Part shown: one piece after another, positions 9,166-18,582 of the stretch | How positions within the stretch are numbered: position 1 is the first letter of the stretch | Layout of the letters: each line of letters begins with the position of its first letter | From: Azophilus sp965116165 | GTDB taxonomy: Bacteria > Pseudomonadota > Gammaproteobacteria > Pseudomonadales > Azotimanducaceae | DNA: 64,000 bases | Assembly (NCBI GenBank): GCA_965116165.1 | Contig: OZ220484.1 | Coordinates: 3,472,001 to 3,536,000, forward strand | Direction: 5' to 3' | Made by a program: the position numbers and the translations under genes | The notes under the pieces: generated by a model | The model's database searches: none | Seen by the model: only the letters and a program-made list of their open reading frames with translations | Told to the model about the DNA's origin: nothing

Positions 9166-9323
9166 GCCGGGTCGGCGGCCTGCCGGACTTCATGGCGCTT
9201 AATTTTCGGGAATTATCCAGTGCTTATGTCTGAATGGTCAATTTCGCTCGGTATTTGGGCCCAAACGAATAATCACGCATCGTTAGCGGGAATTGCTGAT
9301 AAAGGTGACTGATCGGGCGTTCC

Positions 9324-10292
9324 CTAGTGTATAGACTGTTGTATCAGTAGTGAGTTGTAGCCGATCCAGGCCAGCAGCATGACGGCCCCTTCGAATCGCG
9401 TGATAACGGCGCGCGAGTTGATGCCGTAGGCGAATAGAGCCAGCAGCAGCGTAAGCGCGGCCATCATGCCGCAGTCACGCCATAGCGCCACCGACTCCAT
9501 CTCGACTGTTGCGAGCAGGCCGGGTATGGAGAGCACGGCGAGAATATTCAGAATGTTGGAGCCGACGACATTGCCGATGGCGATATCCGTGTGACCCTTG
9601 ATGGCGGCGGCGACCGTGGCGGCAAGCTCCGGCAGGCTGGTGCCCATCGCGACGATGGTTAGACCGATGACCAGTTCGCTGACGCCGAGCCGTTCGGCGA
9701 TGTCCGTGGCGGACCAGACGAGCAACTCGGCGCTTGCCACCAGAACAACGAGGCCACCGATTAGCCATAGAATGCCCTTCGGGGTGGCCATCTCGGGGAT
9801 TTCGTCGAGTTCACCGCGGATGGCGTCCGGCATGTCGGCGTGGGTTGGCGAACGTTTTGACACCAGCAGATATAGAATAAACAGCAGCCCGGACAGTAAC
9901 AGGAGGCTGTCCACCAGGCCGAGCTTCAAGTCGAACATCAGCAAGAGCGCCAGCACTGTCGCCCCAATGAGCCAAGGCAGCTCCGCGTGCAAAACCCGTT
10001 TGGAAAACGGCAGCGGCGCGACCAGGGCCGCCACCCCGAGCACCAGCCCGATGTTGGCGATATTCGAGCCGATGGCGTTGCCGATGCCCAGCATCGGATT
10101 GCCCTCAAAGGAAGCGGTTATCGCCACGAAAATCTCCGGTGCCGAGGTGCCGATGGAAACGATGGTCAATCCGATCAGTATCTTGGAGACGCCGAGGTTG
10201 CGGGCGGTGCTTGCGGCGCCGGACAGAAACTTGTCCGCGCTCCAGACGAGGGCCATGAAACCGGCGATCAGCCCGAGTACGGGAACCCACAT
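9324..10292 (-). CDS. yrbG: Calcium/sodium antiporter family protein, YrbG type
   Basis: Inner-membrane cation exchanger of the CaCA superfamily, with about ten hydrophobic segments in two inverted halves. 322 residues, normal length. Each half carries the alpha-repeat signature: GTSAPE (48-53) with GNAIGSN (71-77), and GTSLPE with GNVVGSN in the second half (about 205-235). A central acidic cytoplasmic loop (RSPTHADMPDAIRGELDEIPE) separates the halves. Encoded divergently from mlaF, as in Pseudomonas and E. coli. The true ion specificity of this family is not well settled. Confidence 0.9.
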   Translation of the reverse strand: MWVPVLGLIAGFMALVWSADKFLSGAASTARNLGVSKILIGLTIVSIGTSAPEIFVAITASFEGNPMLGIGNAIGSNIANIGLVLGVAALVAPLPFSKRVLHAELPWLIGATVLALLLMFDLKLGLVDSLLLLSGLLFILYLLVSKRSPTHADMPDAIRGELDEIPEMATPKGILWLIGGLVVLVASAELLVWSATDIAERLGVSELVIGLTIVAMGTSLPELAATVAAAIKGHTDIAIGNVVGSNILNILAVLSIPGLLATVEMESVALWRDCGMMAALTLLLALFAYGINSRAVITRFEGAVMLLAWIGYNSLLIQQSIH

Positions 10293-10410
10293 AGCGAAGA
10301 ACCGAATGGCTTGGCAAAGCCGGAAGGCGCACTTTAGTCGCAGATTGGAAATTAGTCACATGCCGAGTTGGCGGGAATTGCCGTGATACGAAAGCCGTTC
10401 TTGTATCGGA

Positions 10411-11280
10411 GTGCGGCAGGTGCTGAAATTCCGTCCTATGCCCACAGAAAAGGAAATCGAGAACGCTGTGCCCGAGCGCGGAAATCTCGTCGAGGTTCGT
10501 GGCCTGCACTACGCCATCGGCGAGCGAACGATTTTTCAAGATCTATCGCTGGATGTGCCGCGCGGCGGCATCACCGCCATCATGGGGCCGAGCGGCTGCG
10601 GTAAAACGACCCTGCTGCGCATGATCGGCGGCAGCCTGAAACCGGATCGTGGGCGGGTGTTGGTTGCCGGACGCGATGTATCCCGTGTTCCCCGTGCGGA
10701 ACTGTTCTCGATTCGGCGGCGCATGGGTGTGCTCTTTCAGTCCGCCGCCCTGTTTACCGACCTGACCGTCTTCGAGAATGTCGCCTTTCCCCTGCGCGCG
10801 CACACCAAATTGCCGGAGGACAGTATTCGCGACCTGGTATTGATGAAGCTGAATGCCGTTGGCTTGCGCGGCGCCAGAGCGCTTATGCCGAACGAACTCT
10901 CTGGGGGCATGGCAAGGCGGGTTGCGCTGGCCCGGGCGATCGCGCTCGACCCGGAGTTGATCATGTACGACGAACCGTTCGCCGGACAGGATCCCATCGC
11001 CATGGGCGTCTTGCTGAGCCTCATCGGGAACCTCAACGCGTCGCTCGGCACGACAAGCCTGGTGGTATCCCACGATATCCACGAAACCGCGAGCATCGCC
11101 GATCGCATCTATGTGCTATCCGGCGGCGGCGTTATCGGCGTCGGCGCGGCGTCGGCGCTCAAAGACCACCCTGAGCCCGAGGTGCGCCAGTTCATCAACG
11201 GCACACCCGACGGCCCGGTGGCCTTTCATTATCCGGCCGCGGACTATAGCGAGGATCTGTTCGGAGCATATGGCCCATGA
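10411..11280 (+). CDS. mlaF: Phospholipid ABC transporter ATP-binding protein MlaF
   Basis: ATPase of the MlaFEDB complex that moves phospholipids between inner and outer membrane to keep outer-membrane asymmetry. 289 residues from the GTG at 10411; an ATG at 10438 would give 280 and is equally possible. Walker A GPSGCGKTT at 59-67, signature LSGGMARRVALARA, Walker B LIMYDEPFAGQDP. The stop overlaps the mlaE start (ATGA). First gene of the mlaFEDCB operon. Confidence 0.94.
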   Translation: MRQVLKFRPMPTEKEIENAVPERGNLVEVRGLHYAIGERTIFQDLSLDVPRGGITAIMGPSGCGKTTLLRMIGGSLKPDRGRVLVAGRDVSRVPRAELFSIRRRMGVLFQSAALFTDLTVFENVAFPLRAHTKLPEDSIRDLVLMKLNAVGLRGARALMPNELSGGMARRVALARAIALDPELIMYDEPFAGQDPIAMGVLLSLIGNLNASLGTTSLVVSHDIHETASIADRIYVLSGGGVIGVGAASALKDHPEPEVRQFINGTPDGPVAFHYPAADYSEDLFGAYGP

Positions 11281-12116
11281 AGGCGGGCTTCGAGCGGTCG
11301 GGACGGACACATGGACGCGCGGGATCTGTAGCCACCCCGCTCGATTGGGTGTGCCGGATCGGTTACCGGACCCTGGACAGCATCGCCAGACTCGGGCGGG
11401 CATCGGTCCTATGGGCGGCGTCGCTCCTTTGGCTGCCCTCCCCGGCGGATCTGTATCTGGTTGTGCGGCAGATTTACAATGTCGGCGTACTCTCGCTCAT
11501 CATCATCATGCTGTCCGCTTTTTCCATTGGCGCCGTATTGGCGCTGCAGTTCTACACGCAGCTTTCCCGGTTTGGCGCTCAGGACGCGGTGGGTGTCGGG
11601 CTTGCCGTGGTGTTGTTGCGCGAACTCGGGCCCGTGATTACGGCGCTCCTGTTCGCTGGCCGGGCGGGCTCCTCGATCACCGCCGAAATCGGGCTGATGA
11701 AATCCACCGAGCAACTGGCGAGCATGGAGATGATGGGCGTCGATCCACTCCGCCGCGTGGTGGCGCCGCGACTTTGGGCGGGTTTCATCTCCCTGCCCCT
11801 GTTGACGGCGATTTTCAACGTGGTGGCCATTTACGGCGGGGTGGTGGTCGGCATAGAGTGGCTTGGTATCGAGCGCGGCGCCTTTTGGTCGGGCATGACC
11901 GATACGGTGGAAATCTGGGAAGACATCGGTAAGGGTATGCTCAAAAGTGTCTTTTTCGCCCTGGTGGTGACTTGGATTGCGGTCTTCCAGGGCTATGACA
12001 CCTATCCCTCGGCGGAAGGCATTGGGCTTGCGACGACGCGCACTGTCGTGTATTCGTCGGTGCTGGTCCTGGCCCTGGACTTTCTGCTGACGCTCAGCAT
12101 GTACGGAGACTTTTGA
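11277..12116 (+). CDS. mlaE: Phospholipid ABC transporter permease MlaE
   Basis: Permease of the Mla system. 279 residues with an N-terminal amphipathic part and five or six membrane segments. The family core is plain: ELGPVITALLFAGRAGSSI followed by AEIGLMKSTEQLASMEMMGVDP. The start overlaps the mlaF stop by four bases, and mlaD begins 16 bases downstream. Confidence 0.95.
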   Translation: MKAGFERSGRTHGRAGSVATPLDWVCRIGYRTLDSIARLGRASVLWAASLLWLPSPADLYLVVRQIYNVGVLSLIIIMLSAFSIGAVLALQFYTQLSRFGAQDAVGVGLAVVLLRELGPVITALLFAGRAGSSITAEIGLMKSTEQLASMEMMGVDPLRRVVAPRLWAGFISLPLLTAIFNVVAIYGGVVVGIEWLGIERGAFWSGMTDTVEIWEDIGKGMLKSVFFALVVTWIAVFQGYDTYPSAEGIGLATTRTVVYSSVLVLALDFLLTLSMYGDF

Positions 12117-12132
12117 CCGGGAGCAAGAAGCC

Positions 12133-12585
12133 ATGCGTATGCGAACCGTGGAGATCAGTGTCGGCGCCTTCGTGCTCGCCGGCATTCTGGCGCTCATATT
12201 CCTGGTGGTGCGCGTCAGCGGCATCAATTTCCAGGACAGTTCCACCTATTCCATCACCGCCCGCTTCGACGATGTGGCGGGGCTGAAGCGACGCGCCAAG
12301 GTTAGTATGGCCGGGGTCGTCATCGGTCGCGTGTCGCACATTGCAGTGAACACCGAATACGGCGAGGCTGTGGTGCATATGGAAATCGAGCAGCGGGCGG
12401 GCGATTTGAGTGCCGATACCGGTGCCCGCATTCTAACGGAAGGCATTATTGGGTCTCGCTATGTTAGCCTGCTGCCGGGCGCCGACGAGGAAACCCTGGA
12501 GGACGGCGATGAAATCTTCGATACCCAGGGTGCCCTGGTGTTGGAAAACCTGATCGGCGATTTGGTAACGAATCTCGGCTCATGA
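12133..12585 (+). CDS. mlaD: Mla substrate-binding protein MlaD (MCE domain)
   Basis: Inner-membrane-anchored MCE protein that forms the periplasmic lipid-binding hexamer on MlaFEB. 150 residues: one N-terminal membrane helix (EISVGAFVLAGILALIFLVV) and one MCE domain (ARFDDVAGLKRRAKVSMAGV). GARILTEGIIGSRYVSL is the typical pore-loop region. The stop overlaps the mlaC start (ATGA). Confidence 0.95.
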   Translation: MRMRTVEISVGAFVLAGILALIFLVVRVSGINFQDSSTYSITARFDDVAGLKRRAKVSMAGVVIGRVSHIAVNTEYGEAVVHMEIEQRAGDLSADTGARILTEGIIGSRYVSLLPGADEETLEDGDEIFDTQGALVLENLIGDLVTNLGS

Positions 12586-13277
12586 AATTACGCACTGTTT
12601 TGACGTTGGGGCTCCTCATTGCCCCGGTAATCGTGCTGGCCGCCGCGCCCGGTGCGCGGGTGGCCGCCGCCCGGTTCGATTCCGCGCCGCATCAGGCCAT
12701 TCAGGAAGTGTCGGCGGCATTGCTCGAACTCATCGACGCATCCCGCGCCTATGTGGACGAGGATCCCGGCCGCTTTTTGCGCGAGGTGGACGCGCTACTC
12801 TCGCCGGCCATCGACTTCCGGGGCTTTTCCCGGGGCGTCATGTCGGTGCACTACCGAAAGGCCACCCCGGACCAGCGCCGCCGGTTCGCGGCGAACTTCA
12901 AGACCAGCCTGCTCCGCACCTATGCGCTGTCGTTGACCAAATTCGTCGACGGCCAGGTCGTGGTGGTGCCCCCGGAAAGGCCGCCACGGCGACCCAACCG
13001 ACAAAATGTGCGCATGGAAATCCGCACCGGCGGCAATGTGCATCCTGTTGTTTACACGATGAACCGGAGCGGGGACGGCGTTTGGCGCATCGGCAATATC
13101 GTCATTGCCGGGGTGAATATCGGCCTGACTTTCCGCAGCCAATTCAAAAGTGCCGTGGCCGATGCCCGGTATGGCGGCGACCTCGACCGCGTGATCGACG
13201 CCTGGTCGGATGTCGTGGCGGAAGACGCGCCCGCACCCGCAGCGATGGCGGGCGGGGATGGGAATCCGCCTATATGA
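12582..13277 (+). CDS. mlaC: Periplasmic phospholipid carrier MlaC
   Basis: Soluble periplasmic protein that shuttles phospholipid between MlaA in the outer membrane and MlaD. 231 residues with a signal peptide (TLGLLIAPVIVLAAAPGARVAA). The family core is present: VDALLSPAIDFRGFSRGVM, then FAANFKTSLLRTYALSLTKF. Overlaps both mlaD and mlaB by four bases. The C terminus has a proline/alanine tail (EDAPAPAAMAGGDG). Confidence 0.92.
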   Translation: MKLRTVLTLGLLIAPVIVLAAAPGARVAAARFDSAPHQAIQEVSAALLELIDASRAYVDEDPGRFLREVDALLSPAIDFRGFSRGVMSVHYRKATPDQRRRFAANFKTSLLRTYALSLTKFVDGQVVVVPPERPPRRPNRQNVRMEIRTGGNVHPVVYTMNRSGDGVWRIGNIVIAGVNIGLTFRSQFKSAVADARYGGDLDRVIDAWSDVVAEDAPAPAAMAGGDGNPPI

Positions 13278-13570
13278 CGGAGTGCACCCTCACCGTGGAG
13301 GGCGGTCTTGCCGGCCGGGTCGGTTTCGACAATCTTGCCGAGGTGCGCGAGGCGGGCGAGACGCGTATTCGCGGGTTCGAAGGGGAGTGCATTGAGTTTG
13401 ATTGCTCCGGGCTTGAGGAAGCCAGCAGTGTTGCCGTGGCGTTGCTGATAGCCTGGCAGCGGGCGGCGCGCGCTATTGGCAAGTCGGTGGTTTTCAGGGG
13501 CGCCTCGGCGAGCCTGCGCAATATCGCGGCTTTTTCGGGTTTGAGCGACATATTGGCGCTGGATGCCTAG
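13274..13570 (+). CDS. mlaB: STAS-domain regulator of the Mla transporter, MlaB
   Basis: Small cytoplasmic STAS protein that binds MlaF and is needed for Mla complex assembly and activity. 98 residues from the ATG at 13274, which overlaps the mlaC stop (ATGA). The STAS core is recognisable: IEFDCSGLEEASSVAVALLIAW, with an ASAS/LRNIAAFSGL C-terminal helix. Last gene of the mla operon. Confidence 0.88.
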   Translation: MTECTLTVEGGLAGRVGFDNLAEVREAGETRIRGFEGECIEFDCSGLEEASSVAVALLIAWQRAARAIGKSVVFRGASASLRNIAAFSGLSDILALDA

Positions 13571-13686
13571 CGCATGCGCCCGCTGTTCGACCTGTACGCA
13601 ATGGTATGTCTAGCCCGGTGCCCGCTTGGTGGCGGATCGATGCGACGCGACACTAGCCGATTATTTTACTGTGGGAGGTTGCATTC

Positions 13687-13920
13687 ATGACTTTGCAGGC
13701 CCAGATAGAGGCGTGCATTCGCGAGTCCTTGTCCGACAGCGAAGTTCAGGTTGTGCTGGAAGGCAATCGGGCGCTCATTCGGGTCACCGGCGACCGCTTT
13801 GCGAGCCTGAGCCGGGTGCGCCGACACCAGGCGGTTTATGCCTGCATCGAGGCGTTCATCGCGGATGGCAGCCTGCACGCCGTCACCATTGACGCCGCAA
13901 CCGCGGGCGAGCGAGCCTAG
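13687..13920 (+). CDS. ibaG: BolA-family protein IbaG
   Basis: 77-residue BolA-like protein that partners monothiol glutaredoxin in Fe-S handling. The RVTGDRFASLSRVRRHQAVY segment carries the BolA helix-turn signature, though the usual FxGxSxVxRHQ is altered to FASLSRVRRHQ. A good ribosome site (GGGAGG) precedes the ATG at 13687. It lies between mlaB and murA, the conserved position of yrbA/ibaG. Confidence 0.88.
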   Translation: MTLQAQIEACIRESLSDSEVQVVLEGNRALIRVTGDRFASLSRVRRHQAVYACIEAFIADGSLHAVTIDAATAGERA

Positions 13921-14069
13921 ATCCCGGTGATTTTTACCCCATGTTCGATACGTCGTGGCCCGGCCGCCACGGTACGCCGCTGTCGCCAGACGGGCATTTC
14001 GGCGGTTCCGGTACTCCGGGATGCGTCCATTGCCGCCCGCAACCGCTTCGACGGCCGCTAAACCGCCGA

Positions 14070-15326
14070 ATGGACAAATTGCTCATCAACGGTGGGCGAC
14101 GCCTCGAGGGTTCGCTGCGCGTATCCGGTGCCAAGAATGCGGCGCTGCCAATTCTCGCGGCAAGCCTATTGACCGGCGAACGGGTGGTGCTGGATAACGC
14201 CCCACGCCTTAACGACATCAGAACAATGCTCAAGCTGCTCCGCTGTCTTGGTGCCGATGCCGCGGATAACGGCCATTCGGGCATTGAGGTCGCCGCCGCC
14301 CGGCTCAGCCAGTTGCGCGCCCCCTACGATTTGGTGAAGACCATGCGCGCGTCCTTCCTCGTCATGGGGCCGTTGCTCGCCCGCTTTGGGAACGCCGAGG
14401 TGTCCTTGCCGGGGGGGTGCGCCATCGGCGCGCGCCCGGTCGATCAACATCTGAAGGGTTTTGCCGCCATGGGCGCCGACATCGCCATGCGCGACGGCTA
14501 TGTACGGGCGAGCGCGCCGGGAGGGCTGAGGGGCGCGGAGATCGAGATGGATGTGGTGACCGTTGGCGGCACCGAGAATCTGATGATGGCGGCGGCCCTG
14601 GCCGATGGGCATACGTTGCTGAAGGGGGCGGCGCGTGAGCCGGAGGTTGTGGATCTCGGCAATTTTCTCAATGCCCTGGGCGCGCGCGTCTCTGGACAGG
14701 GCACCTCCACCATTGCCATCGACGGCGTCGGGGAACTCGGGGGCGCCCGCTACGCGGTGATGGCCGACCGGGTTGAGGCGGGTACCTATTTGATTGCGGC
14801 GGCGGCGACCCGGGGGCGGGTGCGCCTCACGGACATCGACCCGCGCACGCTCGGCGCGGTATTGGAACGCTTGATGGTGGCGGGCGCGGACATTCTAACC
14901 GGCAAGGGCTGGGTGGAACTGGAAATGCGGGCCCGACCACGCGCGGTCAACATCGAAACCGCGCCCTTCCCGGGTTTCCCGACGGATATGCAGGCGCAGT
15001 TCTTAGCCATGAATGCGATTGCGGAGGGAAAGTGCCGGGTCACGGAAAACATCTTTGAGAACCGCTTTATGCATGTGCAGGAAATCAACCGGCTTGGTGC
15101 CCACATCGAATTGGCGGATGTTTCCACCGCGCTTGTACAGGGGGTGGAATCGCTCAAGGCGGCCCAGGTGATGGCGACCGACCTGCGCGCCTCATCCAGC
15201 CTCGTTGTCGCCGGCTTGGTCGCCGAGGGCCGGACACTCATCGATCGCATCTACCATATCGACCGGGGCTACGAGGCCATTGAGGAAAAACTCTCCGCGC
15301 TTGGTGCCGATGTGCGCCGAATTTAA
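14070..15326 (+). CDS. murA: UDP-N-acetylglucosamine 1-carboxyvinyltransferase MurA
   Basis: First committed step of peptidoglycan synthesis: transfers enolpyruvate from PEP to UDP-GlcNAc in the cytoplasm. 418 residues from the ATG at 14070, one short of E. coli MurA. An in-frame extension to 13941 is open but does not resemble the family. Lys22 (AKN) and the catalytic Cys117 (LPGGCAIGARPVDQH) are in place, so it should be fosfomycin-sensitive in principle. hisG normally follows; here only a ~200-base spacer precedes hisD. Confidence 0.96.
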   Translation: MDKLLINGGRRLEGSLRVSGAKNAALPILAASLLTGERVVLDNAPRLNDIRTMLKLLRCLGADAADNGHSGIEVAAARLSQLRAPYDLVKTMRASFLVMGPLLARFGNAEVSLPGGCAIGARPVDQHLKGFAAMGADIAMRDGYVRASAPGGLRGAEIEMDVVTVGGTENLMMAAALADGHTLLKGAAREPEVVDLGNFLNALGARVSGQGTSTIAIDGVGELGGARYAVMADRVEAGTYLIAAAATRGRVRLTDIDPRTLGAVLERLMVAGADILTGKGWVELEMRARPRAVNIETAPFPGFPTDMQAQFLAMNAIAEGKCRVTENIFENRFMHVQEINRLGAHIELADVSTALVQGVESLKAAQVMATDLRASSSLVVAGLVAEGRTLIDRIYHIDRGYEAIEEKLSALGADVRRI

Positions 15327-15524
15327 CGCGGTCGTGTCCAGTTGTGCGGTCGGAACTTGCAAGCGACCATGTTGGAAGGCGCTGTATCGGTTTGACATTC
15401 GCACGAATCGAATAGTGCGCAAACCTTGGCTCGGCGGCATCCGAAAAGCCAAAATGATAGGGACTCATCCACATAAGTTGACACGCCACTATATGTTGAG
15501 GATTTAGCCATTGGAAACGACCAC

Positions 15525-16901
15525 ATGTCGGCTTCTGTCAACTCATCGATACAGTTCCCAAATGATACACCGCCCGTTGGCGGGTCTTTTGACACCGTGA
15601 ACATCCGGCGACTAAACAGCGCATCGCCCGCATTCGCGCGCCAGCTCAAGGCGTTGACGGGCATCGACACCGTCGCCGCCAACGTGGACGCCGCGGTGGC
15701 GGACATCATTGCCGCTGTCAGGGCGCGGGGGGATGCGGCGCTCGTCGAGTTCACCAACCGGTTCGATGCGGTCGGCGTTGCCGATTTCGGCGAACTCGTG
15801 CTCGATACGAAGACATTTCGAGGGGTGTTCGACGCCTTGCCGGCGCAACAGCGGGCCGCTCTCGAGACGGCCGCCGAGCGCATTGACCGCTATCACCGCC
15901 ACCGAACACCGGAGTCCTGGAACTTTGAGGACGAATTCGGCAATCGTCTTGGCCAGCGCGTGACGGCGCTCAAGCGCGTTGGTGTTTACGTTCCCGGCGG
16001 GTTGGCGGCCTATCCGTCCACGGTATTGATGACGATCATTCCGGCCCGGGTTGCGGGGGTGGAGGACATTGCCGTGACCATGCCCACGCCCGGTGGCCGG
16101 CGCAACGACATGGTATTGGCGGCATTGCACCTGGTTGGCGTATCCGAGGCCTATGCCATTGGCGGGGCCCAGGCCATTGCGGCGCTGGCCTGGGGAACCG
16201 AAACCATCCGCCCGGTGGACAAGATCGTCGGCCCCGGCAACGCCTTTGTCGCCGCCGCCAAGCGGCGGGTCTATGGTCAAACCGGCATTGACCACATTGC
16301 CGGGCCCAGTGAAATTCTGATTGTCGCCGACGGCACCGCCCCGGTCGATTGGCTGGTCTACGATCTCTTTTCCCAGGCGGAACACGATGCCTCGGCGCAG
16401 GGTTTGCTGCTTTGCCCGGATGGCGCCTATTTGGATGCCGTGGCGGAGCGATTGGAGATGCTGCTTGTTGATCGCGAGCGCCGCTCTATCATTGCCCGCT
16501 CGTTGGCCGGGCGGGGTGCGCTGATCGACACCGCCTCACTTGGGGAGGCGGTGGAAATCGCCAACAAAATCGCACCGGAACATCTGATGCTCGCCGTCCG
16601 CGACCCGTATAGCCTGCTTGAGCAGGTACATAATGCGGGTGCCGTCTTCCTGGGCGCGCATTCGCCGGAGGTGATGGGCGACTATGTGGCCGGCCCGAGC
16701 CATGTGTTGCCCACCAACGGCACGGCGCGCTTCTCATCCCCCCTTGGCGTCGACGATTTCCAGAAACGCAGCTCGATCATCGCCCTGTCGTCGGAGGGTT
16801 GCCGCGTCCTGTCGGAAACGGCCTCGGTGCTCGCCCGGGGCGAGGGCTTGGAAGCCCACGCGCTGGCGGCGGAGGTCCGTGATGGGCGCAATGGGCGATG
16901 A
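15525..16901 (+). CDS. hisD: Histidinol dehydrogenase HisD
   Basis: Zn-dependent enzyme for the last two oxidations of histidine synthesis (histidinol to histidine, NAD+). 458 residues; an N-terminal extension of about 25 residues precedes the conserved start (IRRLNSASPAFARQL). Family landmarks: YVPGGLAAYPSTVLM, AYAIGGAQAIAALAWGTET, KIVGPGNAFVAAAKRRVYG, IDHIAGPSEILI and HVLPTNGTARFSSPLGVDDF. hisG and hisC, usual neighbours in this chromosomal block, are not present. Overlaps zapE by four bases. Confidence 0.95.
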   Translation: MSASVNSSIQFPNDTPPVGGSFDTVNIRRLNSASPAFARQLKALTGIDTVAANVDAAVADIIAAVRARGDAALVEFTNRFDAVGVADFGELVLDTKTFRGVFDALPAQQRAALETAAERIDRYHRHRTPESWNFEDEFGNRLGQRVTALKRVGVYVPGGLAAYPSTVLMTIIPARVAGVEDIAVTMPTPGGRRNDMVLAALHLVGVSEAYAIGGAQAIAALAWGTETIRPVDKIVGPGNAFVAAAKRRVYGQTGIDHIAGPSEILIVADGTAPVDWLVYDLFSQAEHDASAQGLLLCPDGAYLDAVAERLEMLLVDRERRSIIARSLAGRGALIDTASLGEAVEIANKIAPEHLMLAVRDPYSLLEQVHNAGAVFLGAHSPEVMGDYVAGPSHVLPTNGTARFSSPLGVDDFQKRSSIIALSSEGCRVLSETASVLARGEGLEAHALAAEVRDGRNGR

Positions 16902-17974
16902 CCCCCGCACAACGATACCGGCGGGAACTGGCGGCGGGAAACCTCATGGAGGATCGGGCGCAGAGTGGGGCTGTGGCATTGCTCGACGACCTGCATCACC
17001 GGCTCGAGAAGCGCCAACGCCGGGGCCGGTGGCTGTTCCGGCGGCGCAACCCGGCCCCGGAGTGCGGCCTCTACCTATGGGGTGGGGTGGGCCGCGGCAA
17101 AACGATGTTGATGGATATGTTCCACGCCTGCCTGTCGACAGGCGGACTGCGCATGCACTTCCACCGCTTCATGCGCGGGGTGCACGACGAACTGCACCGA
17201 TTGCGTGGCACCGCCGACCCCTTGCGCCATGTTGCCGACGGGCTCGCGGGCCGTGCGCGGGTGCTGTGTTTCGATGAATTTTTCGTGGCCGACATTGGCG
17301 ACGCCATGATTTTGGGCGAACTCCTAAAGAACCTGTTTGCCCGGGGTGTTACGCTGGTGGCCACCTCGAATCTGTGCCCGAGCCGCCTTTATGAGAACGG
17401 TCTGCAACGCCGCCGCTTCCTGCCCGCTATTGCGGCTCTGGAGCGGCACACCCTCGTGCATCGAATGGACGGCGCTTTCGACCATCGGTTGAGAACGCTG
17501 GAACGGACCGGGATCTATCATTGCCCGCTCGGCGCGGAGGCGGAAAGGAGCTTGGCCGAGAGTTACGCGGCGCTTGCCGGGGCCGGGTCGCGGGATGCCG
17601 GTGAACTTGAGGTTAACGGGCGGCCCATAAGGACGCGGCGTTTGGCGGACGATGTTGCCTGGTTCGATTTCGCCGAATTGTGCGAGGGCCCGCGCAGCCC
17701 AAACGACTATATCGAACTCGCCCGCTGCCACAATTCGGTGTTGCTGTCCGATGTGCCCCGCCTCGATGGTGCCCGCGAGGATGCCGCCCGCCGGTTCATC
17801 AGCCTGGTGGACGAGTTCTACGACCGCAATGTTAAGCTCATCCTTGCGGCGGAGGTGCCGGTCGAAGAACTCTATGTCGGCGAGCGGTATCGCCAGGAAT
17901 TCCAGCGGACCGCCAGTCGGCTGGTGGAAATGCAATCCAACGATTACCTGGCAAGGTCGCATAGGGCGGGTTGA
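16898..17974 (+). CDS. zapE: Cell division ATPase ZapE (AFG1 family)
   Basis: AAA+ ATPase that acts at the constricting Z-ring, related to mitochondrial AFG1/LACE1. 358 residues. Walker A GGVGRGKT at 62-69, Walker B VLCFDEFFVADI, and the family sequence ATSNLCPSRLYENGLQRRRFLPAI. The start overlaps the hisD stop (ATGA). It lies just upstream of rplM-rpsI, as in Pseudomonas. Confidence 0.93.
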   Translation: MTPAQRYRRELAAGNLMEDRAQSGAVALLDDLHHRLEKRQRRGRWLFRRRNPAPECGLYLWGGVGRGKTMLMDMFHACLSTGGLRMHFHRFMRGVHDELHRLRGTADPLRHVADGLAGRARVLCFDEFFVADIGDAMILGELLKNLFARGVTLVATSNLCPSRLYENGLQRRRFLPAIAALERHTLVHRMDGAFDHRLRTLERTGIYHCPLGAEAERSLAESYAALAGAGSRDAGELEVNGRPIRTRRLADDVAWFDFAELCEGPRSPNDYIELARCHNSVLLSDVPRLDGAREDAARRFISLVDEFYDRNVKLILAAEVPVEELYVGERYRQEFQRTASRLVEMQSNDYLARSHRAG

Positions 17975-18143
17975 TGTGCCGCGAGATTGTCAAAGCCATG
18001 CCCAATCGTTAATATGCGCGCCTTTTGAAAGCCGACCCATCTTGAACGCGAGTGACACCGGAACCCGACATAAAGAGGTGTGTCGGGGCGGTGTTGGCTC
18101 GTCGGTCGGCGACCGGTGTCGGTGAACTAGGGGTTTCCAAGTC

Positions 18144-18572
18144 ATGAAGACGGTGAGTATGCGTATTCAGGATGTGCAACGTTCGTGGTACGTTGTGGAT
18201 GCCGAGGGTCGCACGCTCGGGCGTCTCGCATCGTCCATTGCGCACCGGTTGCGCGGCAAGCACAAGCCGGAATACACGCCGCATGTGGATACCGGCGATT
18301 ACATCATCGTGGTTAATGCCGAGAAAATCCGGGTCACCGGAAACAAGGAAACGGACAAGATTTACTATCGGCACAGTGGCTATCCGGGCGGCATCAAGGC
18401 GACAAGTCTCGCCAAAATGCGTCAGACCCATCCGGAGCGCATTGTTGAAAAGGCGGTTAGGGGCATGTTGCCGAGAAACTCTTTGGGGCGTGCGATGTTC
18501 CGCAAACTCAAGGTCTATGCCGGCCCGGATCATCCACACGCGGCGCAGCAACCACAACCTATCGAAATCTAA
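18144..18572 (+). CDS. rplM: 50S ribosomal protein L13
   Basis: Early-assembly large-subunit protein. 142 residues, the same as E. coli. Conserved sequences include WYVVDAEGRTLGRLAS, HRLRGKHKPEYTPHVDTGDY and YYRHSGYPGG, then RMLPRN-like GMLPRNSLGRAMFRKLKVY. Co-transcribed with rpsI ten bases downstream. About 170 bases upstream separate it from zapE and should hold the promoter and the autoregulatory leader; I could not define a clean promoter. Confidence 0.98.
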   Translation: MKTVSMRIQDVQRSWYVVDAEGRTLGRLASSIAHRLRGKHKPEYTPHVDTGDYIIVVNAEKIRVTGNKETDKIYYRHSGYPGGIKATSLAKMRQTHPERIVEKAVRGMLPRNSLGRAMFRKLKVYAGPDHPHAAQQPQPIEI

Positions 18573-18582
18573 CGGAGCAATC

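Noticed and set aside
13941..14069. 43-residue N-terminal extension of MurA
   Set aside because: MurA proteins start at the MDKLLINGG position; the extension has no family similarity.
15327..15524. Possible hisG between murA and hisD
   Set aside because: The spacer is under 200 bases and no HisG motif is visible in any frame.
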